A model generated the notes under the pieces. That model did no database searches. It was not told the DNA's origin and saw only the letters and a list, made by a program, of their open reading frames with translations. Below, one piece after another: positions 17,378 through 25,268 of a DNA stretch of 64,000 bases; the first letter of the stretch is position 1; every line of letters starts with the position of its first letter. Source of the stretch: DASRAP01 sp964503275 (lineage in GTDB: Bacteria > Gemmatimonadota > Gemmatimonadetes > Gemmatimonadales > Gemmatimonadaceae); NCBI GenBank assembly GCA_964503275.1, contig CAZCZO010000007.1, positions 75,256 to 139,255 of the forward strand, read 5' to 3'. A program made the position numbers and the translations under genes.

Positions 17378-17406
17378 ATGTTACCCGGCGGGGGGCGTGA
17401 CAGGAA
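17378..17406 (-). promoter_or_regulatory. Predicted leaderless promoter of holB
   Basis: On the minus strand, TTCCTG (17406-17401), a 17-bp spacer and TAACAT (17383-17378) are followed after 6 nt by the GTG start. Normal -10 to +1 spacing puts the transcript 5' end on the start codon. Confidence 0.55.
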
Positions 17407-17434
17407 GCACGCGCCGCGCGAACTCGTCAAGAAA

Positions 17435-17459
17435 TCGATATATTTCGGGGATATATCGA
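17435..17459. promoter_or_regulatory. AT-rich palindrome, probable LysR operator
   Basis: TCGATATAT (17435-17443) and ATATATCGA (17451-17459) are perfect 9-bp arms around TTCGGGG, and contain a T-N11-A LysR box. It ends 11 bp before the LysR start and overlaps a possible TATATT -10, the normal position for autoregulation. It is strikingly AT-rich for this DNA. Confidence 0.65.
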
Positions 17460-17470
17460 CGAGACCGAAT

Positions 17471-18421
17471 ATGCAGCCGCTCAACTACCACCATCTGCTG
17501 TATTTCTGGACCGTGGCGCGTGAGGGGTCGATCGCGAAGGCCTCCCACGCGCTCGGGCTGGCGCAGCCGACCATCAGCGGGCAGATCCGCGCGTTGGAGC
17601 AGTCGGTGGGGCAGCAGTTGTTCCAGCGGGCTGGGCGTAACCTGGTCCTGACCGAGATCGGGACGCTGACGTTCCGCTACGCCGAGGAGATCTTCGGGCT
17701 GGGGCGCGAGTTGCAGGAGACGCTGCGGGGTCAGCGCGAGGGCGGTCCGAACCGGGTGCTGATCGGCGTGGCGGACCAACTGCCCAAGTTGCTCGTGCGC
17801 CGCTTGCTGGAGCCGGTCCTGGCCGTCGGACAGCCGCTGCGGGTGGTGGTGCGCGAAGGCTCGGTGGACCGCCTCATGGGTGACCTGTCGATCCACGCGC
17901 TCGATGTGGTGCTCAGTGATACGCCGGTGGCGCCGACGGTGAAGGTCCGGGCGTTCACGCATCCGTTGGGCGAGAGTACGGTGTCACTGTTCGCGGTGCC
18001 CGCCATGGCGGCGGAGGCGCGGCGCGACTTCCCGCGCGGGTTGACTGGGATGCCCTTCGTCGCACCGTCCGACGGTTCTGCGATGCGCCGCGCGCTCGAG
18101 CGCTGGATGGTGGCACAGGGCATCCGTCCGCGCTTCGTGGCCGAGATCGATGACTCGGGCTTGATGAAGAGTCTGGGCGAGGCGGGGCACGGGGTGTTCG
18201 CGGCGCCGAGCGTGGTGGCCGCCGAGGTGGTGGCGAAGTACGGCGTGGAGGAGATCGCGTCGCTCGACGACGTGCATGAGCAGTTCTACGCGATCAGTGT
18301 GGACCGGCAGTTGACGCACCCGGCGGTCGTCGCGATCTGCGATGCGGCGCGACAGCGGGTGTTCGACGCGCCACGCGCGACGCCCGCGCCCGGCGCGCGC
18401 TCCTCGGCGGTGCGCCGGTGA
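17471..18421 (+). CDS. LysR-family regulator, NhaR-like
   Basis: A 316-residue DNA-binding transcriptional regulator. The opening MQPLNYHHLLYFWTVAREG and the HTH segment with SHALGLAQPTISGQIRALEQ (residues ~10-60) follow the NhaR subgroup, followed by a periplasmic-binding-protein-like effector domain. In E. coli NhaR activates the Na+/H+ antiporter nhaA in response to sodium. No nhaA lies here, though a CPA2 antiporter lies 7 kb upstream; a link is speculative. The ATG at 17471 is the family start; longer frames would cross holB. Its last codons overlap the first unit of a TGAC direct-repeat array. Confidence 0.9.
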   Translation: MQPLNYHHLLYFWTVAREGSIAKASHALGLAQPTISGQIRALEQSVGQQLFQRAGRNLVLTEIGTLTFRYAEEIFGLGRELQETLRGQREGGPNRVLIGVADQLPKLLVRRLLEPVLAVGQPLRVVVREGSVDRLMGDLSIHALDVVLSDTPVAPTVKVRAFTHPLGESTVSLFAVPAMAAEARRDFPRGLTGMPFVAPSDGSAMRRALERWMVAQGIRPRFVAEIDDSGLMKSLGEAGHGVFAAPSVVAAEVVAKYGVEEIASLDDVHEQFYAISVDRQLTHPAVVAICDAARQRVFDAPRATPAPGARSSAVRR

Positions 18422-18510
18422 CCTGATCGCTGCGTCGGTGACGTGTGCGTTGCGCCGGTGACGTGATTGTTGCGCCGTGTGACGCGCGCGCGCCTGTCGT
18501 GTGACGCGTT
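18411..18510 (+). repeat. Array of TGAC(C/G)-type direct repeats at ~20-bp period
   Basis: Five TGACSYG heptamers start at 18419, 18439, 18459, 18480 and 18502, spacing 20, 20, 21 and 22 bp. The first three sit in near-identical 20-bp units beginning TGCGYCGGTGAC. The spacing is about two helical turns, so all lie on one DNA face. The array starts within the LysR stop codon and ends about 95 bp before a TonB receptor gene. GCGTTC-G-GAACGC (18506-18518) adjoins it. Confidence 0.6.
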
Positions 18511-18537
18511 CGGAACGCCGTCGTGGTGGCATTGCGC

Positions 18538-18589
18538 GGAGTGGGGGTGAATTTGGAGCCTGTTCGCTTGGTCCGTGTCTCCCCACTCC
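18538..18589 (+). promoter_or_regulatory. Leader hairpin before TonB receptor gene
   Basis: GGAGTGGGG (18538-18546) pairs perfectly with CCCCACTCC (18581-18589), ending 13 nt before the ATG. It could occlude or position the start, which has no visible Shine-Dalgarno sequence. Its function is inferred only from position. Confidence 0.35.
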
Positions 18590-18602
18590 TCACCACACTG
18601 AC

Positions 18603-21600
18603 ATGTTGCTCCGTTCCGTAGGTCGTGCGCTGTTCTGCGCATGCAGTGCTCTGTTGCTCATGGTCGCGCCTGGGTTCGCGCAGGGGTCGACGACCGGCGC
18701 GATCGGTGGTCTGGTCACCGACGCCGAGGGTCGTCCGCTCGAAGGGGTCCAGGTGCGTGTCGTCGATCGTGCGTCGGGCTATGCCGTGGCCGGGGTGACC
18801 CGGGCGAACGGGCGCTATGTGATCCCCGGGCTCGACGTCAACGGGGACTATACGGTCTCGCTGCGCCGAGTGGGCCTCACGCCGTTCGAGCGGGCGAATG
18901 TACGCGTCACGCTGACGCAGACGGTCCAGGTGAATGCCACGCTCAAGGATGCGAGCGTCGAGCTGCAAGCGATCACCGTCACGGCGGGCGCGGAGTCGGA
19001 CTTCACGGCCACGCGTCAGGGCACCAAGACGGTGGTGTCGGACACGGTGCTGCGGCGCCTCCCGACGCTGAACCGCAACCTGTACGACTTCGTGAAGTTG
19101 ACGCCGCAGGTGTCGGTGCGCGCGACGGACGGGCGCACGTCGGTGGCGGGGCAGAACAACCGGCTGAACAACATCCAGGTCGATGGCGCGTCGGTGGTGA
19201 ACCGCTTCGGGCTCGGCGACTCGCAGGAGCTTGGCGCACAGGCCGGCGGCCGCTCCATGACAATGGAGGCGGTGAAGGAGTACCAGGTGCTCATCTCGCC
19301 GTTCGACGTGCGGCAGGGCAACTTCACGGGTGGCGCGGTCAACGCGGTGACGCGTGCGGGCTCGAACGACGTCAGTGGGAGCGCCTTCTTCTTCAATCGC
19401 AACGAGGGGATGTCGCAGGATGACCCATTCACGCGGGACGCCCAGTTCTCGCGCCTGATGTACGGTGCCTCGCTCGGTGGGCCGATCGTGAAGGATAAGG
19501 CGCACTTCTTCGTGGCGGCCGAGTTCAGCTCGGACCAGCGGGGCGCCTCGGGGCCGTATGTGGGACAGCCAGGGAACGCGACCTCGACGGTGCCGGTGAC
19601 GGTGGCACAGATCGATTCGTTCGCGAACATCCTGCGTGGCTACGGGATCGAGGCAGGCACCGGGGGACTGCTCACCAACCAGAACCCGATCGCGAACACC
19701 TTCGCGCGGCTCGACGTCCAGCTCGGCGAGCGGCACCGGCTCGTGCTGCGCAACATCTACAACGAGTCCTCGCTCGATGCCTTCTCGCGGCAGGCGACCG
19801 GGACCAACCGCGTCTTCGCCCTGACGGGTCACAACTTCACCCGCACCGAGACGGCGAACAGCCTCGCCGCGCAGGTATTCTCTACGCTGGGCAACGGTGC
19901 GCTGAACGAGTTCACGGTGGGCTACACGACCACGCGCTTCAAGCGCGATCCGGCGGTGCTGGCCCCGATGATCACCGTGCAGAACGTCGGCGGCGCCAAT
20001 AACGCCCAGCTGCGGGCCGGGACCGAGAACAGCTCGCAGGGCAACTTCTTGAATGAGAACCTGCTCGAGATCTCGAACAACTTCACGCGGCCGCTGGGCG
20101 ACCGGCACACGCTGACGTTGGGCACGCGCAATGAGTTCTACGAGGTCGAGAACGGCTTCCTGCAGAACTCGTACGGCAACTACACCTTCGCGAGCTTGGC
20201 GGCGCTGGCCGCGGGCACGCCGTCGCTGTACTCGGGCTCGGGCAGCCTCGGCGGAGATCCGGTGGCGCGGTTCACCGCCGGACAGTTCGCGGTCTACGGC
20301 CAGGACGAGTTCCGGGTCACCGACCGCTTGGCGGTGACGGCCGGTCTGCGGCTCGACCTGCCCTACTTCTTCGACAAGCCCGGCTACAGCGCGCTGGTCG
20401 AGGATGCCCTGGGGCGCCGCACCGATGTGATGCCCGAGGGCAACGTCCAGTTCTCGCCGCGTGTGGGCTTCAACTACGACCTGACCGGGACCGCCGCGCG
20501 GATGCAGGTCCGCGGCGGCCTGGGGATGTTCCAGGGGCAGCCGGCCTTCGTGTGGATGTCCAACCAGTTCTCGAACAGCGGTGTGGCCCTCGGTCAGCTC
20601 ACCTGCGGCCCGGCGAGCACCAACGGTTCGGCGCCGACCTTCGACCCGAACCCGGTGGCCCCGACGACCTGTGGTCCGCTGGCGGGCTTCACGGGCGCCA
20701 ACGCGGCACGCAACGGCGAACCCGGCGTCACGTTGAGCGCGGATCGCTTCCCGGGCACCATCAACCTCGTGGGCGAGGACCTCAAGTACCCGCAGGTCCT
20801 GCGCGGCACGCTCGCGATCGACCGGGAGCTGCCGGGCGATGTCGTGGCCACCATCGAGGGCCTCTACACCAAGGGCCTCAACAACTTCGTGTACGAGAAC
20901 ATCAACCGCGTGGCGCAGAGCGAGACCGACGCGAACGGGCGGGTACTGTTCGGGACCTTCAACGCGACGGGGCAGGCGACCTATGCGCGCGTCGATCCGC
21001 GGCTCGACGCCGTGCTCGAGGCCAAGAACCAGAGCGAGGACTACTCGTACAGCCTGACGGGCCAGCTCCGCAAGCGCTTCACGGACTTCTGGGAAGGGAC
21101 CGCCGCGTACACCTATGGCCGCTCGTACTCGGTGAGCGATCTGACGTCGTCCGTGGCGTTCTCGAACTGGCAGTTCGGCCGCATGCTGGCCGGTGGGCAG
21201 GACTCGCGCCGCACCGCGCCCTCGGCCTTCGATCAGCCGCACCGCATCCTCTTGGCGGGCACGGTGACGGCCCCGTGGAAGAGCACCGACGTCTCGTTCA
21301 TCTATCAGGCGGCCTCGGGCACGCCCTTCGCCTTCTCGTACACGGGCTCATCGGGGCGGGGCGACCTCAACGCCGACGGCAGCTCGGCCAACGATCCGAT
21401 CTACATCCCGACCGATGCGACGAGCGCGACGCAGATCCAGTTCGCGACGGCGACGTTCAGCGGGGTCACGTACACCGCGGAGCAGCAGGCCGAGGCCTTC
21501 GAGCGCTTCATCGAGACCAACGATTGCCTGCGGAGCCAGCGCGGCCGTATCATGACCAATGGCTCCTGCCGCAATCCGTGGACCAGCACCATCGACATGA

Positions 21601-21875
21601 CCATCCGCCAGACCTTCCCCGAGTTCGACAACGGCCGCCTCTCGGTGCAGCTGGACATCTACAACGTCGCGAACTTCATCCGTCGCGATTGGGGCAAGAT
21701 CCGGACGGCCACGGGCAACACGAATCTGGCGGTCCTGACGCACAGCACGAGCAATGCGAACGGTCCCGTGTTCAACTTCAATCCGACCTTGGTGAACCCG
21801 CGCACGCTGTTCACCGCGGTCCCGAGCGCGGCGCAGTTCTTCCAGATGCAGCTCTCGCTGCGCTACGCGTTCTAA
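18603..21875 (+). CDS. TonB-dependent outer-membrane receptor with CarboxypepD_reg domain
   Basis: A 1,090-residue outer-membrane active transporter. A signal peptide ends near GFAQ (residue 27). A CarboxypepD_reg-like domain follows at ~30-110 (GLVTDAEGRPLEGVQVRVV, RYVIPGLDVNGDYTVSLRRVG), then a plug domain with LRRLPTLNRNLYDFVKLTPQVSV, then a large beta-barrel ending LSLRYAF, the C-terminal aromatic signature for BamA recognition. The size and architecture match the Oar-like/OmpA-related TonB group of Gemmatimonadota, Acidobacteria and myxobacteria. The substrate is unknown. The 5'-nucleotidase gene begins 13 nt after its stop, so nucleotides or phosphate are possible cargo. The ATG at 18603 gives the clean signal peptide. 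Confidence 0.9.
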   Translation: MLLRSVGRALFCACSALLLMVAPGFAQGSTTGAIGGLVTDAEGRPLEGVQVRVVDRASGYAVAGVTRANGRYVIPGLDVNGDYTVSLRRVGLTPFERANVRVTLTQTVQVNATLKDASVELQAITVTAGAESDFTATRQGTKTVVSDTVLRRLPTLNRNLYDFVKLTPQVSVRATDGRTSVAGQNNRLNNIQVDGASVVNRFGLGDSQELGAQAGGRSMTMEAVKEYQVLISPFDVRQGNFTGGAVNAVTRAGSNDVSGSAFFFNRNEGMSQDDPFTRDAQFSRLMYGASLGGPIVKDKAHFFVAAEFSSDQRGASGPYVGQPGNATSTVPVTVAQIDSFANILRGYGIEAGTGGLLTNQNPIANTFARLDVQLGERHRLVLRNIYNESSLDAFSRQATGTNRVFALTGHNFTRTETANSLAAQVFSTLGNGALNEFTVGYTTTRFKRDPAVLAPMITVQNVGGANNAQLRAGTENSSQGNFLNENLLEISNNFTRPLGDRHTLTLGTRNEFYEVENGFLQNSYGNYTFASLAALAAGTPSLYSGSGSLGGDPVARFTAGQFAVYGQDEFRVTDRLAVTAGLRLDLPYFFDKPGYSALVEDALGRRTDVMPEGNVQFSPRVGFNYDLTGTAARMQVRGGLGMFQGQPAFVWMSNQFSNSGVALGQLTCGPASTNGSAPTFDPNPVAPTTCGPLAGFTGANAARNGEPGVTLSADRFPGTINLVGEDLKYPQVLRGTLAIDRELPGDVVATIEGLYTKGLNNFVYENINRVAQSETDANGRVLFGTFNATGQATYARVDPRLDAVLEAKNQSEDYSYSLTGQLRKRFTDFWEGTAAYTYGRSYSVSDLTSSVAFSNWQFGRMLAGGQDSRRTAPSAFDQPHRILLAGTVTAPWKSTDVSFIYQAASGTPFAFSYTGSSGRGDLNADGSSANDPIYIPTDATSATQIQFATATFSGVTYTAEQQAEAFERFIETNDCLRSQRGRIMTNGSCRNPWTSTIDMTIRQTFPEFDNGRLSVQLDIYNVANFIRRDWGKIRTATGNTNLAVLTHSTSNANGPVFNFNPTLVNPRTLFTAVPSAAQFFQMQLSLRYAF

Positions 21876-21888
21876 GGTGGGACCGAGG

Positions 21889-23520
21889 ATGATCGGTGCC
21901 GGCCGGTCGGTCGCGGTGCTCGCCGCGCTGGCACTGGTCGTCCTCGGAAGCGCGTGTGTCCGCGGTGGCGCGACCCACCGCGCGTCCGCCGCGGCGGCAC
22001 CCCAGCGCCCGGCGACGCCGCGGCTGCGGATCGTCGCGACCAACGATTTCCACGGGCGCCTGTTGCCCGAGCCGGTCGCGTCCGCCACGGGGGCCGTCGG
22101 CGGGTCGGCGCTGCTGGCCGCGCATCTCGACTCCGCGCGCGCGCAGTTCGATGGGCCCGTGCTGCTGCTGTCGGCCGGTGACGACTTGCAGGGCACCGCG
22201 ATCTCGAATCTGAGCTGGGGGGCGGCGACCATCGCCTCGCACAACGCGCTGCGCTACACCGCCGCCGCGTTGGGTAATCACGAGTTCGACTGGGGGCTCG
22301 ATACGCTGCGCGCCCGCATCGCGGAGAGCCGGTTCCCGTGGCTGGCGGCGAACCTGATCGACAGTGCGACAGGGGCGGTCCCGTCGTGGGTGCGGCCCTG
22401 GGTGCTCCTGGACACGATGGGCGTGCGGGTGGCGATCATCGGGGCGGTCCTGCCGCAGACGCCGCGCATCGTGATGGCGGACCGCGTGCGTGGGCTGCGG
22501 TTCACCGATCCCGCGCCGGCGATCGACGCGGCGGTGCGCGCGGTGCGCCGCGCGGGCGCGGACTTCGTGGTGGTGACGATGCACATCGGCGTGGTCTGCC
22601 TCGATGCGGCCCGCGCCCCGCGCGAGACCTCGCGGGACTGCACCGGCGACGCCATCACCCTCGCGGAGTCGGTGACCGAGCGCGTCGATCTGTACATCGG
22701 GGGGCACACCCACCGCCGCGTGATCACGACGGCGGCCGGGGTGCCGCTCGTCGAGGCCGCCTCGTATGCGCAGGCGTACAGTGTCACCGACCTCGAGCGG
22801 CACGAGGGGACGGTGCGTGTGTTGGACCAGCGGGTCGAGTGGGTCACCGACAGCGGCGTGACGGCGAACCCGGAGGTCGCCCGGTTGGTCGAGCGCTGGA
22901 ACGCGACCGCGCGACCGCTCACCGACGCGGTCGTCGCAGAGCTCGCCGAGGAGTTCAGCCGGGCGCTCGTCGATTCCAAGCTCGGCAACCTGGTGGCCGA
23001 CGCGATCCTGCACGCGACCGGTGCCGAGGTCGCGCTGGTCAACAACGGGTCGTTGCGCCGGCCCTTGCCGGCGGGCCCGGTCACCTACGGCATGCTCTAT
23101 GAGTTGCAGCCGTTCCAGAATGCGCTGGTGACGATCGACATCCCTGGGGCGGTCCTGCGGGCCGCGCTCGAGCTGGCGGTCAGCAGTGGCGGCCCACGCA
23201 GCAGCGTGCATGTGGCCGGCCTGCGCGTGACGGTGGACCCGCGTGCGGAACGCGGTGCCCGCGTGCTCCGACTCGACCGTGCGGATGGTCGCCCGATCGC
23301 GGACGACGATACGGTCCGCGTGGGGCTCACGGACTTCGTCGCCGCTGGCGGCGACTACTTCTCGATGCTCACGCCCTTCGAGCGTCGCCCGGTGGGCGTG
23401 GTCGATGTCGATGCGCTGGTGCAGTACCTGCGGAGCCGCCCTGCACCCGTGCGTGCCGCCGCCGACGTCCGGTTCCGGTTCGTCACGCCGGACTCGCTGC
23501 CCCTCAGGGAAGCCCGTTGA
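21889..23520 (+). CDS. Secreted 5'-nucleotidase/UDP-sugar hydrolase lipoprotein
   Basis: A periplasmic or outer-membrane-anchored calcineurin-like enzyme of 543 residues that dephosphorylates nucleotides and may cleave UDP-sugars. The signal segment ends VLGSAC (lipid Cys ~23). The metallophosphatase motifs are NDFHG (~52), SAGDDLQG (~103), NHEFDWG (~130) and GGHTHR (~271). The C-terminal 5'-nucleotidase domain begins around 350 and includes NNGSLRRPLPAG and an FQN-type substrate-stacking segment. The ATG at 21889 with GGTGGGA six bases ahead is preferred over the GTG at 21877. It follows the TonB receptor within 13 bp. Its 3' end overlaps convergent purK by 17 bp. Confidence 0.9.
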   Translation: MIGAGRSVAVLAALALVVLGSACVRGGATHRASAAAAPQRPATPRLRIVATNDFHGRLLPEPVASATGAVGGSALLAAHLDSARAQFDGPVLLLSAGDDLQGTAISNLSWGAATIASHNALRYTAAALGNHEFDWGLDTLRARIAESRFPWLAANLIDSATGAVPSWVRPWVLLDTMGVRVAIIGAVLPQTPRIVMADRVRGLRFTDPAPAIDAAVRAVRRAGADFVVVTMHIGVVCLDAARAPRETSRDCTGDAITLAESVTERVDLYIGGHTHRRVITTAAGVPLVEAASYAQAYSVTDLERHEGTVRVLDQRVEWVTDSGVTANPEVARLVERWNATARPLTDAVVAELAEEFSRALVDSKLGNLVADAILHATGAEVALVNNGSLRRPLPAGPVTYGMLYELQPFQNALVTIDIPGAVLRAALELAVSSGGPRSSVHVAGLRVTVDPRAERGARVLRLDRADGRPIADDDTVRVGLTDFVAAGGDYFSMLTPFERRPVGVVDVDALVQYLRSRPAPVRAAADVRFRFVTPDSLPLREAR

Positions 23521-24640
23521 AGCGGCGGAACGACTCCTGCACGACGTGCAGCGCTTCCTCTGGCGTGTCGCCGCAGCCACTCAGGTGGCCCATCTTGCGA
23601 CCCGGCCGCGCGCTGGCTTTGCCGTAGAGATGCACCCGCGCACGCGGCACCGTCAGCGCCGCGGCAGGATCCGGCGTGCGCCCCTCCCAGCAGTCGCCGA
23701 GCACGTTGTGGATCGCGGCCGGCCGCACGATGCTCGTGTCGCCCAGCGGTAGCCCGCAGACGGCGCGCACCAATTGTTCGAACTGCGACGTGGCAACGGC
23801 CCGCTCGGAGTGGTGGTAGGTATTGTGGGGACGCGGCGCGAGTTCGTTCACGAGCAGACGCCCGTCACGGGTCACGAACATCTCCACTGCGAGCAGTCCG
23901 ACGATGCCCAAGGCCTCGGCGATGCCCAGCGCGAGTTCGCGCGCACGCTGCTCCAGCTGCGGGTCGAGCCCGGTGGGGGTGACGGCCCACACGAGGATAC
24001 CCGCCTCGTGATGATTGCGCGACGGTGGGTACGCCTTGACCTCGCCGGTCGCGGAGCGCGCGACGAGCACGGACAACTCGACCTCGAGGTCCAGGAACTG
24101 CTCGACCACACAGCGCTGCGCCCCGATCGTGCTGAAGGCGCGCCGCCCGTCCTCCGCGCTCGCCACGCGCACCTGACCGCGCCCGTCGTAGCCTCCCATC
24201 GTGGCCTTCACGATCGAGCGCCCCAAGCGCTGCACAGCCGCGGCACAGTCGTCGGCGTTGTCGACGGTGGCGAAGTCGCCCAGCGGGAATCCGTTGGCGG
24301 CCAAGAACGCCTTCTGCCGCCCGCGCTCCTGCACCGTGTACACGGCCGTGGCCCCCGGCCGGGTCGGCGCGAAGCGCGCGGCCGCCTCGATCGTCACGGT
24401 GCTGACCTGCTCGATCTCGAGCGTCACGACCTTCGAGTGCTCGGCGAGTCGTGCCGCGGCGATCTCGTCATCGAAGGGGGCGGTGATGGCCAGCGACGCG
24501 ACGGCGAAGCCCGGCGCCTTGGGGTCGGGATCGAGGATGTGGACGTCGTATCCGAGGGTGCGGGCCGCGAAGCCTGTCATGCGCCCCAATTGTCCCCCGC
24601 CGAGGATGCCGATGGCGGCACCAGGTAGGATCGGGTTCAC
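23504..24640 (-). CDS. purK: N5-carboxyaminoimidazole ribonucleotide synthase
   Basis: An ATP-grasp enzyme of purine synthesis that carboxylates AIR with bicarbonate and ATP to N5-CAIR for PurE. The 378-residue sequence shows the N-terminal GILGGGQLGRM dinucleotide-like fold, the ATP-grasp segments IVKATMGGYDGRGQ and VEQFLDLEVELSVLVAR, and the metal-binding LLAVEMFVTRDGRLLVNELAPRPHNTYHHSE block. The ATG overlaps the purE stop by 4 nt, giving a purE-purK operon. Its last 17 bp are shared with the convergent nucleotidase gene. Confidence 0.97.
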   Translation of the reverse strand: MNPILPGAAIGILGGGQLGRMTGFAARTLGYDVHILDPDPKAPGFAVASLAITAPFDDEIAAARLAEHSKVVTLEIEQVSTVTIEAAARFAPTRPGATAVYTVQERGRQKAFLAANGFPLGDFATVDNADDCAAAVQRLGRSIVKATMGGYDGRGQVRVASAEDGRRAFSTIGAQRCVVEQFLDLEVELSVLVARSATGEVKAYPPSRNHHEAGILVWAVTPTGLDPQLEQRARELALGIAEALGIVGLLAVEMFVTRDGRLLVNELAPRPHNTYHHSERAVATSQFEQLVRAVCGLPLGDTSIVRPAAIHNVLGDCWEGRTPDPAAALTVPRARVHLYGKASARPGRKMGHLSGCGDTPEEALHVVQESFRRFNGLP

Positions 24641-25137
24641 GGGGCGCTGGGCGGTAGCGTCTGGCGCAGCACGGCATCGCGGCGCGCCGTGCGGTACTGC
24701 CGCAAGCGTTCGCGGACCTCGGCGTGCTGGTTGCCGACGATCTCGGCCGCGAGGATCGCGGCGTTGATCGCGCCCGGTTTGCCGATGGCGAGGGTCCCCA
24801 CCGGGACACCGCCCGGCATCTGCACGATCGAGAGCAGCGCATCGATGCCTTGGAGCGCCGTCGCCGGCACCGGCACGCCGAGCACGGGGACCAGCGTCTT
24901 GCTGGCGACCATCCCGGGGAGATGCGCCGCTCCACCCGCGGCCGCGATGATGACCTGCAGTCCGCGCCCTTCCGCCGCCTCGGCATACGCGAACATGAGG
25001 TCCGGCGTGCGGTGGGCCGACACCACCTTGGCCTCGAAGGGGACGCCGAGTTCGGTGAGCAGGTCGGCGGCTGGCGCAAGGGTGGGCCAGTCGGACTCAC
25101 TGCCCATGATGATGCCAACGAGGGGGGAGGCGGACAT
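24637..25137 (-). CDS. purE: N5-carboxyaminoimidazole ribonucleotide mutase
   Basis: Moves the carboxyl group of N5-CAIR to give CAIR, the step after PurK. The 166-residue class I PurE carries GIIMGSESDWPTL at the N-terminus, VVSAHRTPD with the catalytic His near residue 50, AAAGGAAHLPGM, and LGVPVPATALQGIDALLSIVQMPGGVPVGTLAIG. The ATG at 25137 is the family start; a 43-residue upstream extension is unrelated and runs into the neighbouring divergent promoter. It is first in the purEK operon. Confidence 0.96.
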   Translation of the reverse strand: MSASPLVGIIMGSESDWPTLAPAADLLTELGVPFEAKVVSAHRTPDLMFAYAEAAEGRGLQVIIAAAGGAAHLPGMVASKTLVPVLGVPVPATALQGIDALLSIVQMPGGVPVGTLAIGKPGAINAAILAAEIVGNQHAEVRERLRQYRTARRDAVLRQTLPPSAP

Positions 25138-25233
25138 GACGCGGGGCTGGGGCGATGGAGCGAACGGCGAATGTGAAAAGTGCTGTGCCCGGCACGGGAG
25201 GGGAAGGTGCGATGCGGTCGCGGCCACGTGCAG

Positions 25234-25262
25234 TTGAGGAGTGCGGCCGCACAGCGCAGTTT
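25234..25262 (+). promoter_or_regulatory. Predicted leaderless promoter of BNR protein gene
   Basis: TTGAGG (25234-25239), a 17-bp spacer containing the palindrome TGCGGCCGCA, and CAGTTT (25257-25262) are followed after 6 nt by the ATG at 25269. The transcript should start on or beside the start codon. Confidence 0.5.
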
Positions 25263-25268
25263 CCACCG

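Noticed and set aside
18294..21242. Long minus-strand frame opposite the TonB receptor, and similar ones opposite mfd and lepA
   Set aside because: Arg/His-rich shadows of well-identified genes; no family motif.
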